Positions 37,810 to 46,250 of a DNA stretch of 64,000 nucleotides are shown here, piece by piece. Each line of letters starts with the position of its first letter. Within the stretch, counting starts at the first letter, position 1. Made by a program: the position numbers and the translations under genes. Source of the DNA: Schaalia odontolytica. Its GTDB lineage: Bacteria; Actinomycetota; Actinomycetes; Actinomycetales; Actinomycetaceae. Under the pieces are notes generated by a model that did not search any database, was not told the origin of the DNA, and worked only from the letters and a program-made list of their open reading frames with translations. Where the stretch lies: contig NZ_PKKM01000005.1 in assembly GCF_002847525.1 (NCBI RefSeq), forward strand, positions 4,814 to 68,813, read 5' to 3'.

Positions 37810-38640
37810 TCAGTCCTGCTTGGTGGTCGACTCTTCGGCGACCTCAGCGGCGGCAGCTTCGTCAGCCTTGACCTCGCCCTCGAGGAGCTCGCGCTCCCAC
37901 TCAGCCAGCGGCTCAGCAGCGGCTTCTTCGCCCTTCCCCTTGCGGACGTCGGAGCGAGCGATCAGGCCCTCGGCGACGGCGTCGGCGATCACGCGGGTCA
38001 GCAGCGCGACGGCGCGGATGGCGTCATCGTTGCCGGGGATGCGGTAGTCGACCTCGTCGGGATCAGCGTTGGTGTCGAGGATGGCGACGATCGGGATGCG
38101 CAGCTTGCGAGCCTCGGAGACCGCGAGGTGCTCCTTCTTGGGGTCGACGATCCACACGGCCGAGGGAACCTTGGTCATGTCGCGGATGCCGCCCAGGGTG
38201 CGCGAGAGCTTGTCCTTCTCGCGGCGCATCATGAGCAGTTCCTTCTTGGTGTGACCGGAGGAGGCCACGTCGTCGAAGTCGATCTGCTCGAGTTCCTTCA
38301 GGCGCTGCAGACGGGTGGCAACGGTCGAGAAGTTGGTGAGCATGCCGCCGAGCCAACGGTGGTTCACGTAGGGCATGCCGACGCGCTGGGCCTGCTCGGC
38401 CACGGCTTCCTGAGCCTGCTTCTTGGTGCCAACGAAGAGCAGGGTGCCACCGTGGGCGACGGTCTGCTTCACGAAGTCGAAAGCGATGTCGATGTCAGCA
38501 ATGGTCTGCTGCAGGTCGATGATGTAGATGCCGTTGCGCTCGGTGAGGATGAAGCGCTTCATCTTCGGGTTCCAACGGCGAGTCTGGTGGCCGAAGTGGA
38601 CACCGGACTCGAGGAGCTGACGCATGGTAACGATTGCCAT
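37810..38640 (-). CDS. rpsB: 30S ribosomal protein S2
   Basis: 276 residues. [22 protein letters not shown] at the start and [14 protein letters not shown] [15 protein letters not shown] are the S2 signatures; [21 protein letters not shown] and [21 protein letters not shown] are the second conserved block. The C-terminal 45 residues are an acidic Ala/Glu tail common in actinobacteria. GGAAAGGAC precedes ATG 38640. A 5' leader of about 200 nt lies upstream. Confidence 0.98.
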   Translation of the reverse strand: MAIVTMRQLLESGVHFGHQTRRWNPKMKRFILTERNGIYIIDLQQTIADIDIAFDFVKQTVAHGGTLLFVGTKKQAQEAVAEQAQRVGMPYVNHRWLGGMLTNFSTVATRLQRLKELEQIDFDDVASSGHTKKELLMMRREKDKLSRTLGGIRDMTKVPSAVWIVDPKKEHLAVSEARKLRIPIVAILDTNADPDEVDYRIPGNDDAIRAVALLTRVIADAVAEGLIARSDVRKGKGEEAAAEPLAEWERELLEGEVKADEAAAAEVAEESTTKQD

Positions 38641-38850
38641 GGTTCGTCCTTTCCCCGCAAGTCGCGAGTGATCAGTGGGGTTTCCCCCGGGGTTATCGGT
38701 TTGCTGTGCGCGTTACGCACCCTGGTGCCATGACCGGCGACCATCCCCGAAGGGACCGAAGCCGCCGCGCCTCGCTCCCCTGGCGGTTTCCCGTGGGTCG
38801 CGATAATGGCACGCGAAGTCACCTGCACAGAGCAAGTGCCCGGCTATCTT
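38641..38850 (-). promoter_or_regulatory. rpsB promoter and long structured 5' leader
   Basis: A -10 TAAGAT at 38850-38845 predicts a transcript start near 38838 and a leader of about 200 nt. The leader is rich in pairable GC blocks, including a CCCCGGGGG segment near 38685-38695 and a hairpin right at its 5' end (CACTTG with CAGGTG). Long leaders of S2 operons often carry autoregulatory binding sites for S2; no known motif is recognised here. Together with the next entry this accounts for the gene-free interval up to 39048. Confidence 0.45.
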
Positions 38851-38958
38851 ACCTCACAAGTGCACACATGTCCGACACCAGGCGGATGAGACGTTGCCTA
38901 CTGGATTAATCTTCGACGAGGCCGGGGCCACCTGTCGCGTCCGCGTACCGACCACTCG

Positions 38959-38997
38959 TTATCCACAGGACCAATTCCGAAGTCACCCATATCCACA
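38959..38997 (+). promoter_or_regulatory. Pair of DnaA-box-like sites upstream of the LytM-like gene
   Basis: TTATCCACA (38959-38967, perfect consensus) and ATATCCACA (38989-38997, 8 of 9), both followed by GG, same orientation, start positions 30 bp apart. They end 51 bp before the ATG of the LytM-like gene. The same arrangement recurs upstream of yraN. Confidence 0.6.
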
Positions 38998-39048
38998 GGT
39001 GCCTCACAACAGCTGGACGAACAGTGCTGCAGCTCCCAGTCTGTAGTC

Positions 39049-39573
39049 ATGACTCCACCACAGCCGTCACGCACCCGTTTCTTCGCGGCGTCACTCATCT
39101 TCTTCGTCGTTCTCGCACTGCTTGTCCCTGATGCAGCGTACGCAGATGCAACGCCACGCGACGAGCGGTGGCAGTGGCCCACGGGCACACCGGTGCCCGT
39201 CGTCGCAGGATTCGCACCACCTGCCCACGATTGGCTGCCCGGGCGTCGTGGAGTCACACTGCAGTATCCGGCAGGCTCCCCGGTCTACGCCTGCTCCGCG
39301 GGAACGGTCACCGTCGCTGGACCGGTTGCGGGCCGCAGTGTTGTCTCAATCCTTCACAGCGTCGGAGGGCGGGACATCTGGTCGACGTACCTTCCCATCA
39401 CCCCCACCGTTGTCGTCGGTGAGCACGTGGAGAAAGGTGACATGATCGGGGTCATCGAAGGGGACTCCCAGACACTGCACTGGGGGGCGAAAACTGGGCG
39501 ACGAACGTACATCAACCCGATACGCATGACGCTCGGGCATCCGCGGCTGTTGCCATGGGATGACGCGCCATAA
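39049..39573 (+). CDS. Secreted LytM/M23-fold protein with degenerate zinc site
   Basis: 174 residues. Signal peptide at about 1-32 (RFFAASLIFFVVLALLVPDAAYA, cleavage after AYA). The mature part is a single M23/LytM beta domain: RRGVTLQYPAGSPVYACSAGTV, HVEKGDMIGVIEG and TLHWGAKTG. Active enzymes have H-x3-D and H-x-H zinc ligands; here the first pair reads R and T, and the last motif T-L-H. It is therefore probably an inactive regulator or a peptidoglycan-binding protein, like EnvC-type LytM factors. Position next to rpsB matches Rv2891 of M. tuberculosis. CAGTCT lies 6 nt before ATG 39049, without a Shine-Dalgarno. Confidence 0.82.
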   Translation: MTPPQPSRTRFFAASLIFFVVLALLVPDAAYADATPRDERWQWPTGTPVPVVAGFAPPAHDWLPGRRGVTLQYPAGSPVYACSAGTVTVAGPVAGRSVVSILHSVGGRDIWSTYLPITPTVVVGEHVEKGDMIGVIEGDSQTLHWGAKTGRRTYINPIRMTLGHPRLLPWDDAP

Positions 39574-39652
39574 CGAATGCCCAACCGCAGGAGGTGCTAG
39601 TAGTGATACAAGAATCATCGGAAGCAGTGCCAACACCTCCAGATCAGAGCGC

Positions 39653-40564
39653 TTACGCGCGCGGGTGTGCCCGCTGGTAGATCGCGCTGAGCCGGGCGGT
39701 ATCCACGTGGGTGTAGCGCTGGGTAGTTGACAGCGACGAATGCCCCAGCATTTCTTGCACCGCGCGAAGGTCGGCACCTCCCTGCAGCAGGTGCGTCGCC
39801 GTCGAGTGCCTCAGCCCGTGGGGCGCAACGTCGTGCACACCGGCGTGTGCCGCCATCTTGTGCACCATCGAACGCACAATGCGCGGATCGATGCGTCCAC
39901 CCTTATCTCCGAGGAAGAGAGCCTGTCCGCTCCGTTCTCCGGCCAACTGGGGACGGCCTCGCACGAGCCAATGATCGAGCGCATCGGCTGCGGGAGGCCC
40001 GAAGGGAACCACCCTCTCTTTGTTGCCTTTACCGACGACCCTCACGGTGAGGGCCTCACGGTTCAGGGACGAGATGTCGAGGCCGCACACCTCGGAGACG
40101 CGCAGTCCGCAGGCGTACGTCAGCTCGAGGATCGCCCAATTGCGGATCTGGGACGCGCCACCCATCGCTGCCTCATCCCGAGCGGCGTTGAGAAGCACCC
40201 TCGCATCGGATTCGTCGAGTGGAGACGGCAGACGCTGATCGGCACGTGGAGATGACAGGAGCGCCGCGGGGTCGCTCACCAGGATTCCTTCACGCATTGC
40301 CCAGGAGGTGAAGTTGCGAATCGCGGCGGTGTGGCGCGCGATAGTCGAGCGCGCTCCCCCATCCGCGAGGGAGCGAGCCAGCCAGGAACGCACTGCGCGC
40401 TGCGTGAGCGCCTCTCGCAACTGCTCAGGGGTCGCGTCCGCGTCGAGCGAGAGGAACTCCATGAGCGAGTGAAGATCCCCGAGGTACGCGGAAACTGTGT
40501 GGGGGCTCATCCGCCGCCCAAGGCGCAGGTACTCTTCCCAGCGCTCCCCCACGTTGCCTGTCAT
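39653..40564 (-). CDS. xerC: Tyrosine recombinase XerC
   Basis: 303 residues. N-terminal SAM-like core-binding domain, then a catalytic domain with all six residues: Arg155 (GLRVSEV), Lys179 (GKGNKER), His249 and Arg252 (HGLRHS), His275 (LGHSS) and Tyr284 (TQRYTH). With XerD it resolves chromosome dimers at dif. Location beside dprA is the conserved one, so it is a chromosomal XerC, not an integron or phage integrase. ATG 40564 lies exactly 6 nt after TAGGAT (40576-40571), which overlaps the end of dprA, so a leaderless xerC transcript is likely. Confidence 0.94.
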   Translation of the reverse strand: MTGNVGERWEEYLRLGRRMSPHTVSAYLGDLHSLMEFLSLDADATPEQLREALTQRAVRSWLARSLADGGARSTIARHTAAIRNFTSWAMREGILVSDPAALLSSPRADQRLPSPLDESDARVLLNAARDEAAMGGASQIRNWAILELTYACGLRVSEVCGLDISSLNREALTVRVVGKGNKERVVPFGPPAADALDHWLVRGRPQLAGERSGQALFLGDKGGRIDPRIVRSMVHKMAAHAGVHDVAPHGLRHSTATHLLQGGADLRAVQEMLGHSSLSTTQRYTHVDTARLSAIYQRAHPRA

Positions 40565-40573
40565 ATCGATATC

Positions 40574-41734
40574 CTATGGCCTGCCTCCGCCTGTTCGCGT
40601 CCAGCCACGCGTCGTTCCGGCCACTAGGCCCGCAACCGAGAGCTCCATGAGCGCGTAGTTCACTTCTTCGCGCGACAGGGCCGCGGCGACACAGATCGCT
40701 TCGACCGACGCGGGAGCACTCCGGGGAAGTGCCTCCCACACCCGACGTTGAGTCGGCTCCAGGGCATCAACCCCGTGATCGTCGTCGACGGGCATACCGA
40801 ACAGAGGCTGGGTGGCGTCAACGCTCACCGGGCGCACGAGTTCGAGGGCGTCGCGCCCATCGCGGATGATCGTCGCTCCGTTGCGCGCAAGCTCGAGGCA
40901 CCCCACCGACATCGGCGCGTCGACCGCGCCGGGGACTGCGCCTAGCTCACGCCCGTATTCCATGGCACGACGCGCCGTCGCAAGGGCACCGGAGCGCGCT
41001 CCGGCCTCGACAACCACGGTTGCTCCGCTCCACGCAGCGATCAGCCTATTCCGTGTCAGGAACCGCCATTTCGCTGGCCTGGCGGTTGGCGCAACCTCGG
41101 AGATCAGGGCGCCACCGCCATCAAGGACGGCGCGAAAGTCGCCACCGTGGCACGCGGGGTAGGGATTGCACACGCCCCCTGCGAGGATGCAGATCGTGCG
41201 CCCACGCGCGGACAGTGCACCCCGGTGAGCTTCTATGTCAATGCCTATCGCACCCCCAGACACCACCGTCACCCCTGCCGTAGCAACGAGTGCCGCCATG
41301 TTGCGTGCGCACCTGTTTCCCGCGCCGGTGGAAGCGCGAGCTCCCACGATAGACAGATGATGATCCGCCTGCGGAGCCTCGGGCAGGTCGCCGAGGAACC
41401 ACAATCCCATTGGCTCCTCCTCCCCCAGGCATGCAAGGTGCTCTGGCCAGCGTGGATCGCCGGGTGTCATGAATCCGCCGCCCGCACGAGCGACGCGTGT
41501 CAGCTCACTGTCGATGTCAACCGAGAGGGCGCGCTGCCTCCACCGATTCCACTGCGTGTGCCAGTCAATCCTCGAGTGACGGGCAAGCGCCAACGGCGGT
41601 GCCGACCAGCTCCCGATCAGCCACGCGCGCGCATCTCGATCCCCTAAGGACTGACGAAGAATGCGTGCGCACGGATCAGCCGGCTCAGCGACGGCAGACC
41701 ACCAGGCGGCCTCCCACAGTTCAGTGTCATTCAT
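40574..41734 (-). CDS. dprA: DNA processing protein DprA
   Basis: 386 residues, DprA/Smf. The Rossmann-like domain carries LSIVGARASTGAGNRCARNMAA, VSGGAIGIDIEAHRGAL, LAGGVCNPYP and KWRFLTRNRLIAAWSGATVVVEAGARSGALATAR. A small C-terminal winged-helix domain (LPRSAPASVEAICVAAALS) follows. In transformable bacteria DprA loads RecA on incoming single strands. ATG 41734 overlaps the last 8 nt of comM. With comM and yraN upstream and xerC downstream it forms a conserved block; no com pilus genes are in this window. Confidence 0.94.
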   Translation of the reverse strand: MNDTELWEAAWWSAVAEPADPCARILRQSLGDRDARAWLIGSWSAPPLALARHSRIDWHTQWNRWRQRALSVDIDSELTRVARAGGGFMTPGDPRWPEHLACLGEEEPMGLWFLGDLPEAPQADHHLSIVGARASTGAGNRCARNMAALVATAGVTVVSGGAIGIDIEAHRGALSARGRTICILAGGVCNPYPACHGGDFRAVLDGGGALISEVAPTARPAKWRFLTRNRLIAAWSGATVVVEAGARSGALATARRAMEYGRELGAVPGAVDAPMSVGCLELARNGATIIRDGRDALELVRPVSVDATQPLFGMPVDDDHGVDALEPTQRRVWEALPRSAPASVEAICVAAALSREEVNYALMELSVAGLVAGTTRGWTRTGGGRP

Positions 41735-43274
41735 AGTGATCCGCTCCGTTCCGCAGCTGCTGCGCTGCAACAATGTGGTCAAAGGTGGGCCGAGGCGCAG
41801 CCTCGAGATCGGCGAGCGTCCATGCCAGGCGTAGCATCCGGTCGATTCCGCGCATAGACGAGTGACCGGAATCGACGAGCCGATCAAGTTGATGAATGAG
41901 AGAAGCATCGATGCCTGAGTGGTGTCGCAGCCACGCTCCCGGAAGCTGCGCGTTCATGGTCCACGGTGTGTCCTTAAGACGCGTGCGTGCCCGCGAGCGA
42001 GCCTCGATAACACGCCCACGTATCGACGCGGAATCACGTGTCTGTGTCGACGCCAGGTCCGCCCGGCTGGGGGTATGCACGTCAATGCGGATGTCCATTC
42101 GATCCAGCAACGGCCCGGACAAACGCGCGAGATACCTGCGTCGATTCATCGACGAACAGGTGCACCGACGTCCTCCGTATCCGCCTCCGCACGGGCAGGG
42201 ATTTGACGCCATCACCAGTTGGAATGCGGCGGGATATCGCGCCTGAACACCGGAGCGGTGCACATGGATGACGCCCGATTCAAGGGGTTCACGCAGCGAG
42301 TCAAGGACGGAGGGAGCAAACTCGGCAGCCTCGTCCAGAAAGAGGATCCCCCCATGCGCCAGCGAGGCTGCCCCGGGGACGAGCGTGCGTGTGCCGCCAC
42401 CGATCAGTGCCGGCATGGTCACCGAGTGGTGTGGGGCTTGGAATGGAGGCCGCGTCATCAGCGATATCGAGGAGGGCAACAGGCCCGCCACCGAATGCAA
42501 CGAGGTGGTGACGAGAGCGGTGTCGGCGTCGAGATCTGGAAGTATCGTCGGGAGTCGGGAGGCGAGCATCGTCTTGCCGGATCCGGGCTCTCCCAGAAGA
42601 AACACGTGGTGCCCACCGGCAGCGGCAACTTCCAGAGCCGCAATTGCTTCCGGCTGACCGCGCACGTCGGCCATGTCTGCGAGGGTCGTATCACCGTCAC
42701 GTTCCCCCTCGCGGTGCACACCCATCCTCCCGTGGAACGGAGCCTTCACAGCCTCTCCCCCGGCCCACGCGATCAGGTCAGCCAGATGCGCGAAGTCCAG
42801 GACATCAATGCCGCTGACCAGACGCGCTTCCTGGGCGCATGCCGACGGCACAATCACCCGGCGAACGCCCCGCGAACGCGCCGCGAGGACAGCCGGCAGC
42901 ACCCCGCGCACCGGCTGAATACTTCCATCCAACGCAAGCTCACCAACGAGGACCGCATCCTCAAAAGCCACCGGTGAGACAAGGCCCGTGGCCAGAGCAA
43001 TGGACGCCGCGATCGAGAGGTCAAAAGCCGACCCCGACTTCGGAATGCCCGCAGGGGACAGATTCACGGTGATGCGTTGGTCCAAGACGTCCAGGCCGCA
43101 CGACTCGAACGCAGCGCGCACGCGATCGCGTGCCTCGCGCACGGAGGTGTCGAGCAGGCCGACGAGCGTGAACGCCACGAGGCCCGACCCCGCGTATGTC
43201 TCCACGTCGACAAGGTGCCCCTCGATACCGACGATGCTCATGGAATACGTGCGCGCAAGCCCCGGCCCTCTCAT
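41727..43274 (-). CDS. comM: ComM/YifB-family Mg-chelatase-like AAA+ helicase
   Basis: 515 residues. N-terminal Lon-like domain (ARTYSMSIVGIEGHLVDVE, NLSPAGIPKSGSAFDLSIA), a central AAA+ domain with Walker A LLGEPGSGKTM and Walker B GGILFLDEAAEF, a small zinc-type Cys motif NPCPCGGGYGGRRCTCS, and a C-terminal Mg-chelatase domain. In Vibrio ComM drives branch migration during natural transformation; YifB proteins occur widely. ATG 43274 overlaps the yraN TGA (ATGA). Confidence 0.94.
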   Translation of the reverse strand: MRGPGLARTYSMSIVGIEGHLVDVETYAGSGLVAFTLVGLLDTSVREARDRVRAAFESCGLDVLDQRITVNLSPAGIPKSGSAFDLSIAASIALATGLVSPVAFEDAVLVGELALDGSIQPVRGVLPAVLAARSRGVRRVIVPSACAQEARLVSGIDVLDFAHLADLIAWAGGEAVKAPFHGRMGVHREGERDGDTTLADMADVRGQPEAIAALEVAAAGGHHVFLLGEPGSGKTMLASRLPTILPDLDADTALVTTSLHSVAGLLPSSISLMTRPPFQAPHHSVTMPALIGGGTRTLVPGAASLAHGGILFLDEAAEFAPSVLDSLREPLESGVIHVHRSGVQARYPAAFQLVMASNPCPCGGGYGGRRCTCSSMNRRRYLARLSGPLLDRMDIRIDVHTPSRADLASTQTRDSASIRGRVIEARSRARTRLKDTPWTMNAQLPGAWLRHHSGIDASLIHQLDRLVDSGHSSMRGIDRMLRLAWTLADLEAAPRPTFDHIVAAQQLRNGADHYE

Positions 43275-43714
43275 TGCACACCCCGCAACCACACGACCTC
43301 TGCCCCCAGAGCGCGAAGATCCACGGCCTCGTCCATGGGAGCCGGCCACGATTCCAGCATCCGCGCGTCCACGGTGATGGCGACGACGTCGATACGCACA
43401 CGCGAAGCAAGATGACCGTGGGCCCTGCACCACGCACCCGTCAGCGCTCGAAGCCGCGCCACCTTGCGATGGTCGACCGACGCAAGCGCACTCCCCTTCC
43501 TGCGCCCGACCCTGGTGCGCACCTCCACGATCACGGTCCACGAACGCGACGGATCGGTCTCGTCACGCGCGATGATATCGAGCTCGCCCCGGCGACCATC
43601 ACGCCAGTTAGTGTCAAGAAGGCGCAGACCAGCCTCTTCGAGCGCCAGTCGAGCGGTGTATTCGCCCGCAGCGCCAATGGCCCGACGATCGGGCCGTGTT
43701 GAGCATTCCATCAT
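43271..43714 (-). CDS. YraN/UPF0102 endonuclease-like protein
   Basis: 147 residues. The restriction-endonuclease-like fold is shown by GAAGEYTARLALEEAGLRLLDTNWRDGRRGELDIIARD (with the E and GELD active-site residues) and VIVEVRTR (E-x-R). Function is not established in the family; association with comM and dprA suggests DNA uptake or repair. The ribosome site GGAGGTGATCC is a full 11-nt complement of the 16S rRNA 3' end, 0-6 nt from tandem ATGs at 43714 and 43711. It leads a coupled comM-dprA operon. Confidence 0.88.
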   Translation of the reverse strand: MMECSTRPDRRAIGAAGEYTARLALEEAGLRLLDTNWRDGRRGELDIIARDETDPSRSWTVIVEVRTRVGRRKGSALASVDHRKVARLRALTGAWCRAHGHLASRVRIDVVAITVDARMLESWPAPMDEAVDLRALGAEVVWLRGVQ

Positions 43715-43777
43715 GGATCACCTCCACACCCACAGTGCGCCAACCAAGGACAGCGGCACAACGCGAAAACCGCCCCC

Positions 43778-43816
43778 TGTGGATAGGGAGCGGCTCGCAC
43801 TATGGCCTGTGGATAA
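43778..43816 (-). promoter_or_regulatory. Pair of DnaA-box-like sites upstream of yraN
   Basis: On minus, TTATCCACA (43816-43808, perfect) and CTATCCACA (43786-43778, 8 of 9), both followed by GG, same orientation, 30 bp apart. They end 63 bp before the yraN start. Spacing, order (perfect site first) and flanks repeat those at 38959-38997. The rest of 43715-43842 shows no gene. Confidence 0.6.
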
Positions 43817-43842
43817 CCGCGCGCGGCGGTGTCACTGAAAGT

Positions 43843-44142
43843 TTAGGGGATGTCGAGCTCAGGCTTGGAGAGCTCCTCGACGTTCACATCCTTGTAGGTG
43901 ATGACGCGCACCGAGCGCACGAAGCGCGACGAGCGGTAGATGTCCCACACCCACGCGTCACTGAGCGTCAGTTCGAAGAACACGTCGCCGCCGACCGGGC
44001 GTGCCTGCACATCAACGTGGTTGCACAGGTAGAAACGCCTTTCGGTTTCCACGACGTACTTGAACAACCCGATGACGTCGCGGTACTCCTTGAAGAGTTC
44101 CAGCTCCAGATTGTTTTCGTATCCTTCGATTTCTTCGCTCAC
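43843..44142 (-). CDS. DUF2469 protein
   Basis: 99 residues, highly acidic at the N-terminus. EEIEGYENNLELELFKEYRDVIGLFKYVVETERRFYLCNHVDV is characteristic of this actinobacterial family of unknown function, followed by FELTLSDAWVWDIYRSSRFV. It always tends to sit between yraN and rnhB (Rv2901c in M. tuberculosis), as here. The start is GTG 44142 with CATGAT ending 6 nt before it and no clear ribosome site. Confidence 0.9.
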   Translation of the reverse strand: MSEEIEGYENNLELELFKEYRDVIGLFKYVVETERRFYLCNHVDVQARPVGGDVFFELTLSDAWVWDIYRSSRFVRSVRVITYKDVNVEELSKPELDIP

Positions 44143-44196
44143 GCAACCATCATGCCGGGCCGCGCGCCCAGCCGAGCCACGCCACCCCGGCGCGCC

Positions 44197-44868
44197 CTAC
44201 TTTGTGGCCTGCGTCGGCATCTTCCACGACCGACGATGCTGATCCGACACGCCGAGCTCCGCGATGGCTCGGGTATGCGCGGCCGAGCCATACCCCTTGT
44301 TCGACGCCCATCCGTATCCGGGATCGTCAATCTCTTGCATGAGGTGATCGCGTGCGACCTTCGCAAGGACCGACGCGGCAGCGACGACTGCGCACGACGC
44401 ATCGGCCTTGACCTGCATATGAACGGGGAGCTCACGCCCGAAGGGATCCTCCGGTCCATCAACCAAGCCGAATAGATCATCGGGAGCGGACAGCCAGTTG
44501 TGCGAGCCATCCAGGAGCACACCACCGGGCACGAGGCCATCGCTGGCAACGTCGGCAAGTGCGCGGCGCCCGGCCAGACGCAGGGCCGCGATAATACCCC
44601 ACTGATCAATTTCCTGCGGCGAGGCGTAACCGACGGATGAGGCGAGCGTCCACGAGCGGACGGGCTCGACGAGTGCCTCGCGTCGACGCGCCGTCAGCGC
44701 CTTGGAGTCGGTGAGTCCTTCCGGGACGGGAGGCGCATCGATACCGATCACAGCGACACCGACCGCGACGGGACCCGCGAGAGCCCCGCGGCCCACCTCG
44801 TCCATGCCGGCGACGGTGCCCCAGCGCTGTGCCAAGGAGACCTCAAGATCACGCGACGCGGTCGTCAT
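44197..44868 (-). CDS. rnhB: Ribonuclease HII
   Basis: 223 residues. Active-site motifs: GMDEVGRGALAGPV (Asp-Glu pair), LTDSKALTARRRE, GVLLDGSHNW and VKADASCAVVAAASVLAKVARD (fourth carboxylate), ending GYGWASNKGYG. It nicks at ribonucleotides embedded in DNA. ATG 44868 overlaps the lepB stop (ATGA). Confidence 0.95.
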   Translation of the reverse strand: MTTASRDLEVSLAQRWGTVAGMDEVGRGALAGPVAVGVAVIGIDAPPVPEGLTDSKALTARRREALVEPVRSWTLASSVGYASPQEIDQWGIIAALRLAGRRALADVASDGLVPGGVLLDGSHNWLSAPDDLFGLVDGPEDPFGRELPVHMQVKADASCAVVAAASVLAKVARDHLMQEIDDPGYGWASNKGYGSAAHTRAIAELGVSDQHRRSWKMPTQATK

Positions 44869-45611
44869 GAGGCGGCGGGAACGGAGGCAAAAACTTCGTG
44901 GTGCGCGATGTCGGTCGTCCACCGGGAAGTCGGCCAGATGACGGCCTGAACGGTGCCCACAACCGACGACACCGGGACGTAGGGCGACTGCCCAGAACCC
45001 ATGTGATAGCGCGAATCAGCGGAATTCGAACGATTGTCACCCATCACCCACAGGTGTCCCTCGGGAACGACCACGTCGAAGGTACGTTCACCGCAGGGCA
45101 CCTGGCCGTCGGGAACGTATGTTTCGTCGAGTTCAACCCCGTTGACGTTCACCTTTCCGTTCGCGCTCGTGCAGGTCACGTGGTCGCCACCGACGCCGAT
45201 GACACGCTTGACGAGTGTCTGTTCGCCGCCACCCGGAATGAAGCCGGTGAACTCGCCGAGCTGGCGCAGAATCGAGGGCGATGTCGTTTGCGAGCCGCCG
45301 AGCCAGCCGAGCGTGTCGTCAAAAACAACGACGTCGCCGCGCTGAACGTTCGATGTCAAGGCATCGATGCGCGACACAGCGATGCGGTCATCTTCGACGA
45401 GCGTGTTGTGCATCGACGGGGATGGGATCCAGAAGACCTGAACGATGAATGCGCGCAGCAGCGAGGAAATGACAAGAGCCACAACGATGATGATGAGGAT
45501 CTCGCGCAGCCACACAAGCGGGTTACGCCGTGCCCGAGCCTCCGCGCGGTCACGATCCCGAAGCGACGGCGAGTGCAGCGGTCCGAGCGTCGAACCTGCA
45601 GTCGGGGGCAT
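44865..45611 (-). CDS. lepB: Signal peptidase I
   Basis: 248 residues. A cytosolic Arg-rich N-terminus and one membrane helix (LREILIIIVVALVISSLLRAFIV), then box B IPSPSMHNTL with the catalytic Ser, box D LVKRVIGVGGD with the catalytic Lys, and box E VMGDNRSNSADSR. It removes signal peptides on the outer face of the membrane. GGAGATTGC precedes ATG 45611. Downstream, rnhB is coupled; upstream a hairpin separates it from rplS. Confidence 0.95.
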   Translation of the reverse strand: MPPTAGSTLGPLHSPSLRDRDRAEARARRNPLVWLREILIIIVVALVISSLLRAFIVQVFWIPSPSMHNTLVEDDRIAVSRIDALTSNVQRGDVVVFDDTLGWLGGSQTTSPSILRQLGEFTGFIPGGGEQTLVKRVIGVGGDHVTCTSANGKVNVNGVELDETYVPDGQVPCGERTFDVVVPEGHLWVMGDNRSNSADSRYHMGSGQSPYVPVSSVVGTVQAVIWPTSRWTTDIAHHEVFASVPAAS

Positions 45612-45654
45612 GCAATCTCCTTGTCGTTGTGTCAACCATCCAAGGATACGGCGA

Positions 45655-45683
45655 GGCCCGACACCGGCGCGCGGTGTCGGGCC
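45655..45683 (-). terminator. Hairpin between rplS and lepB
   Basis: Perfect 12-bp stem GGCCCGACACCG (45655-45666) with CGGTGTCGGGCC (45672-45683), loop GCGCG. It lies 38 nt past the rplS stop. There is no U-tract in the minus direction, so it may act as a partial terminator. Confidence 0.65.
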
Positions 45684-45721
45684 TTTCCGTGAAAAATGCC
45701 AAGGCTTGCGCCCGGCTGGCC

Positions 45722-46078
45722 TCACTCGGCCTTGCCGGAACGGTGCTCCTTGATCTTCGCGGCCTTGCCGTGACGCTCACGCAGGTAGTAGAGCTTGGCG
45801 CGGCGCACGTCGCCCTTGGTGACGACCTCGATGTGGTCGATCGTGGGGGCGTGCACAGGGAAGGTACGCTCGACGCCCACACCGAAGGAGACCTTGCGGA
45901 TGGTGAACGTGGAGGACACACCGTGGCCGCGACGCGCGATCACGACGCCCTGGAAGACCTGGATACGAGAGCGGTTGCCTTCGATGACCTTGACGTGCAC
46001 CTTGAGGGTGTCGCCGGCTCGGAACGAGGGGATGTCATCGCGCAGCGAAGCCGCATCAACGGCGTCCAGCTTCTGCAT
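45722..46078 (-). CDS. rplS: 50S ribosomal protein L19
   Basis: 118 residues. [29 protein letters not shown] and [19 protein letters not shown] are the L19 signatures; the C-terminal [17 protein letters not shown] is typical. GGAGAAGAA precedes ATG 46078. A -10 GATAAT at 46213-46208 suggests its own promoter and a leader of about 120 nt, although trmD-rimM-rpsP lie upstream on the same strand. Confidence 0.97.
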   Translation of the reverse strand: MQKLDAVDAASLRDDIPSFRAGDTLKVHVKVIEGNRSRIQVFQGVVIARRGHGVSSTFTIRKVSFGVGVERTFPVHAPTIDHIEVVTKGDVRRAKLYYLRERHGKAAKIKEHRSGKAE

Positions 46079-46207
46079 TTCTTCTCCTTGACGCATCTGC
46101 CGCAGGTCGGAAGCGCCTGGTTGGGCGGGTCGAACCCGCTCATTTGACGTGTGATTGTGCGCCTTGGTGTCCCCCTGCGGCAGGATGAACCGCGCACAAT
46201 CTCGGCT

Positions 46208-46213
46208 ATTATC
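46208..46213 (-). promoter_or_regulatory. Candidate rplS -10 element
   Basis: GATAAT on the minus strand, 38 nt beyond the trmD stop and about 130 nt before the rplS start. A clear -35 is not seen. Confidence 0.4.
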
Positions 46214-46250
46214 CCACAACAAAGTACGCTGGGGCTAGTGTGAGCGCGCC

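Noticed and set aside
39653..40564. xerC as a phage or integrative-element integrase
   Set aside because: It sits in the conserved dprA-comM neighbourhood with no att-like repeats, cargo genes or tRNA target; it is the chromosomal XerC.
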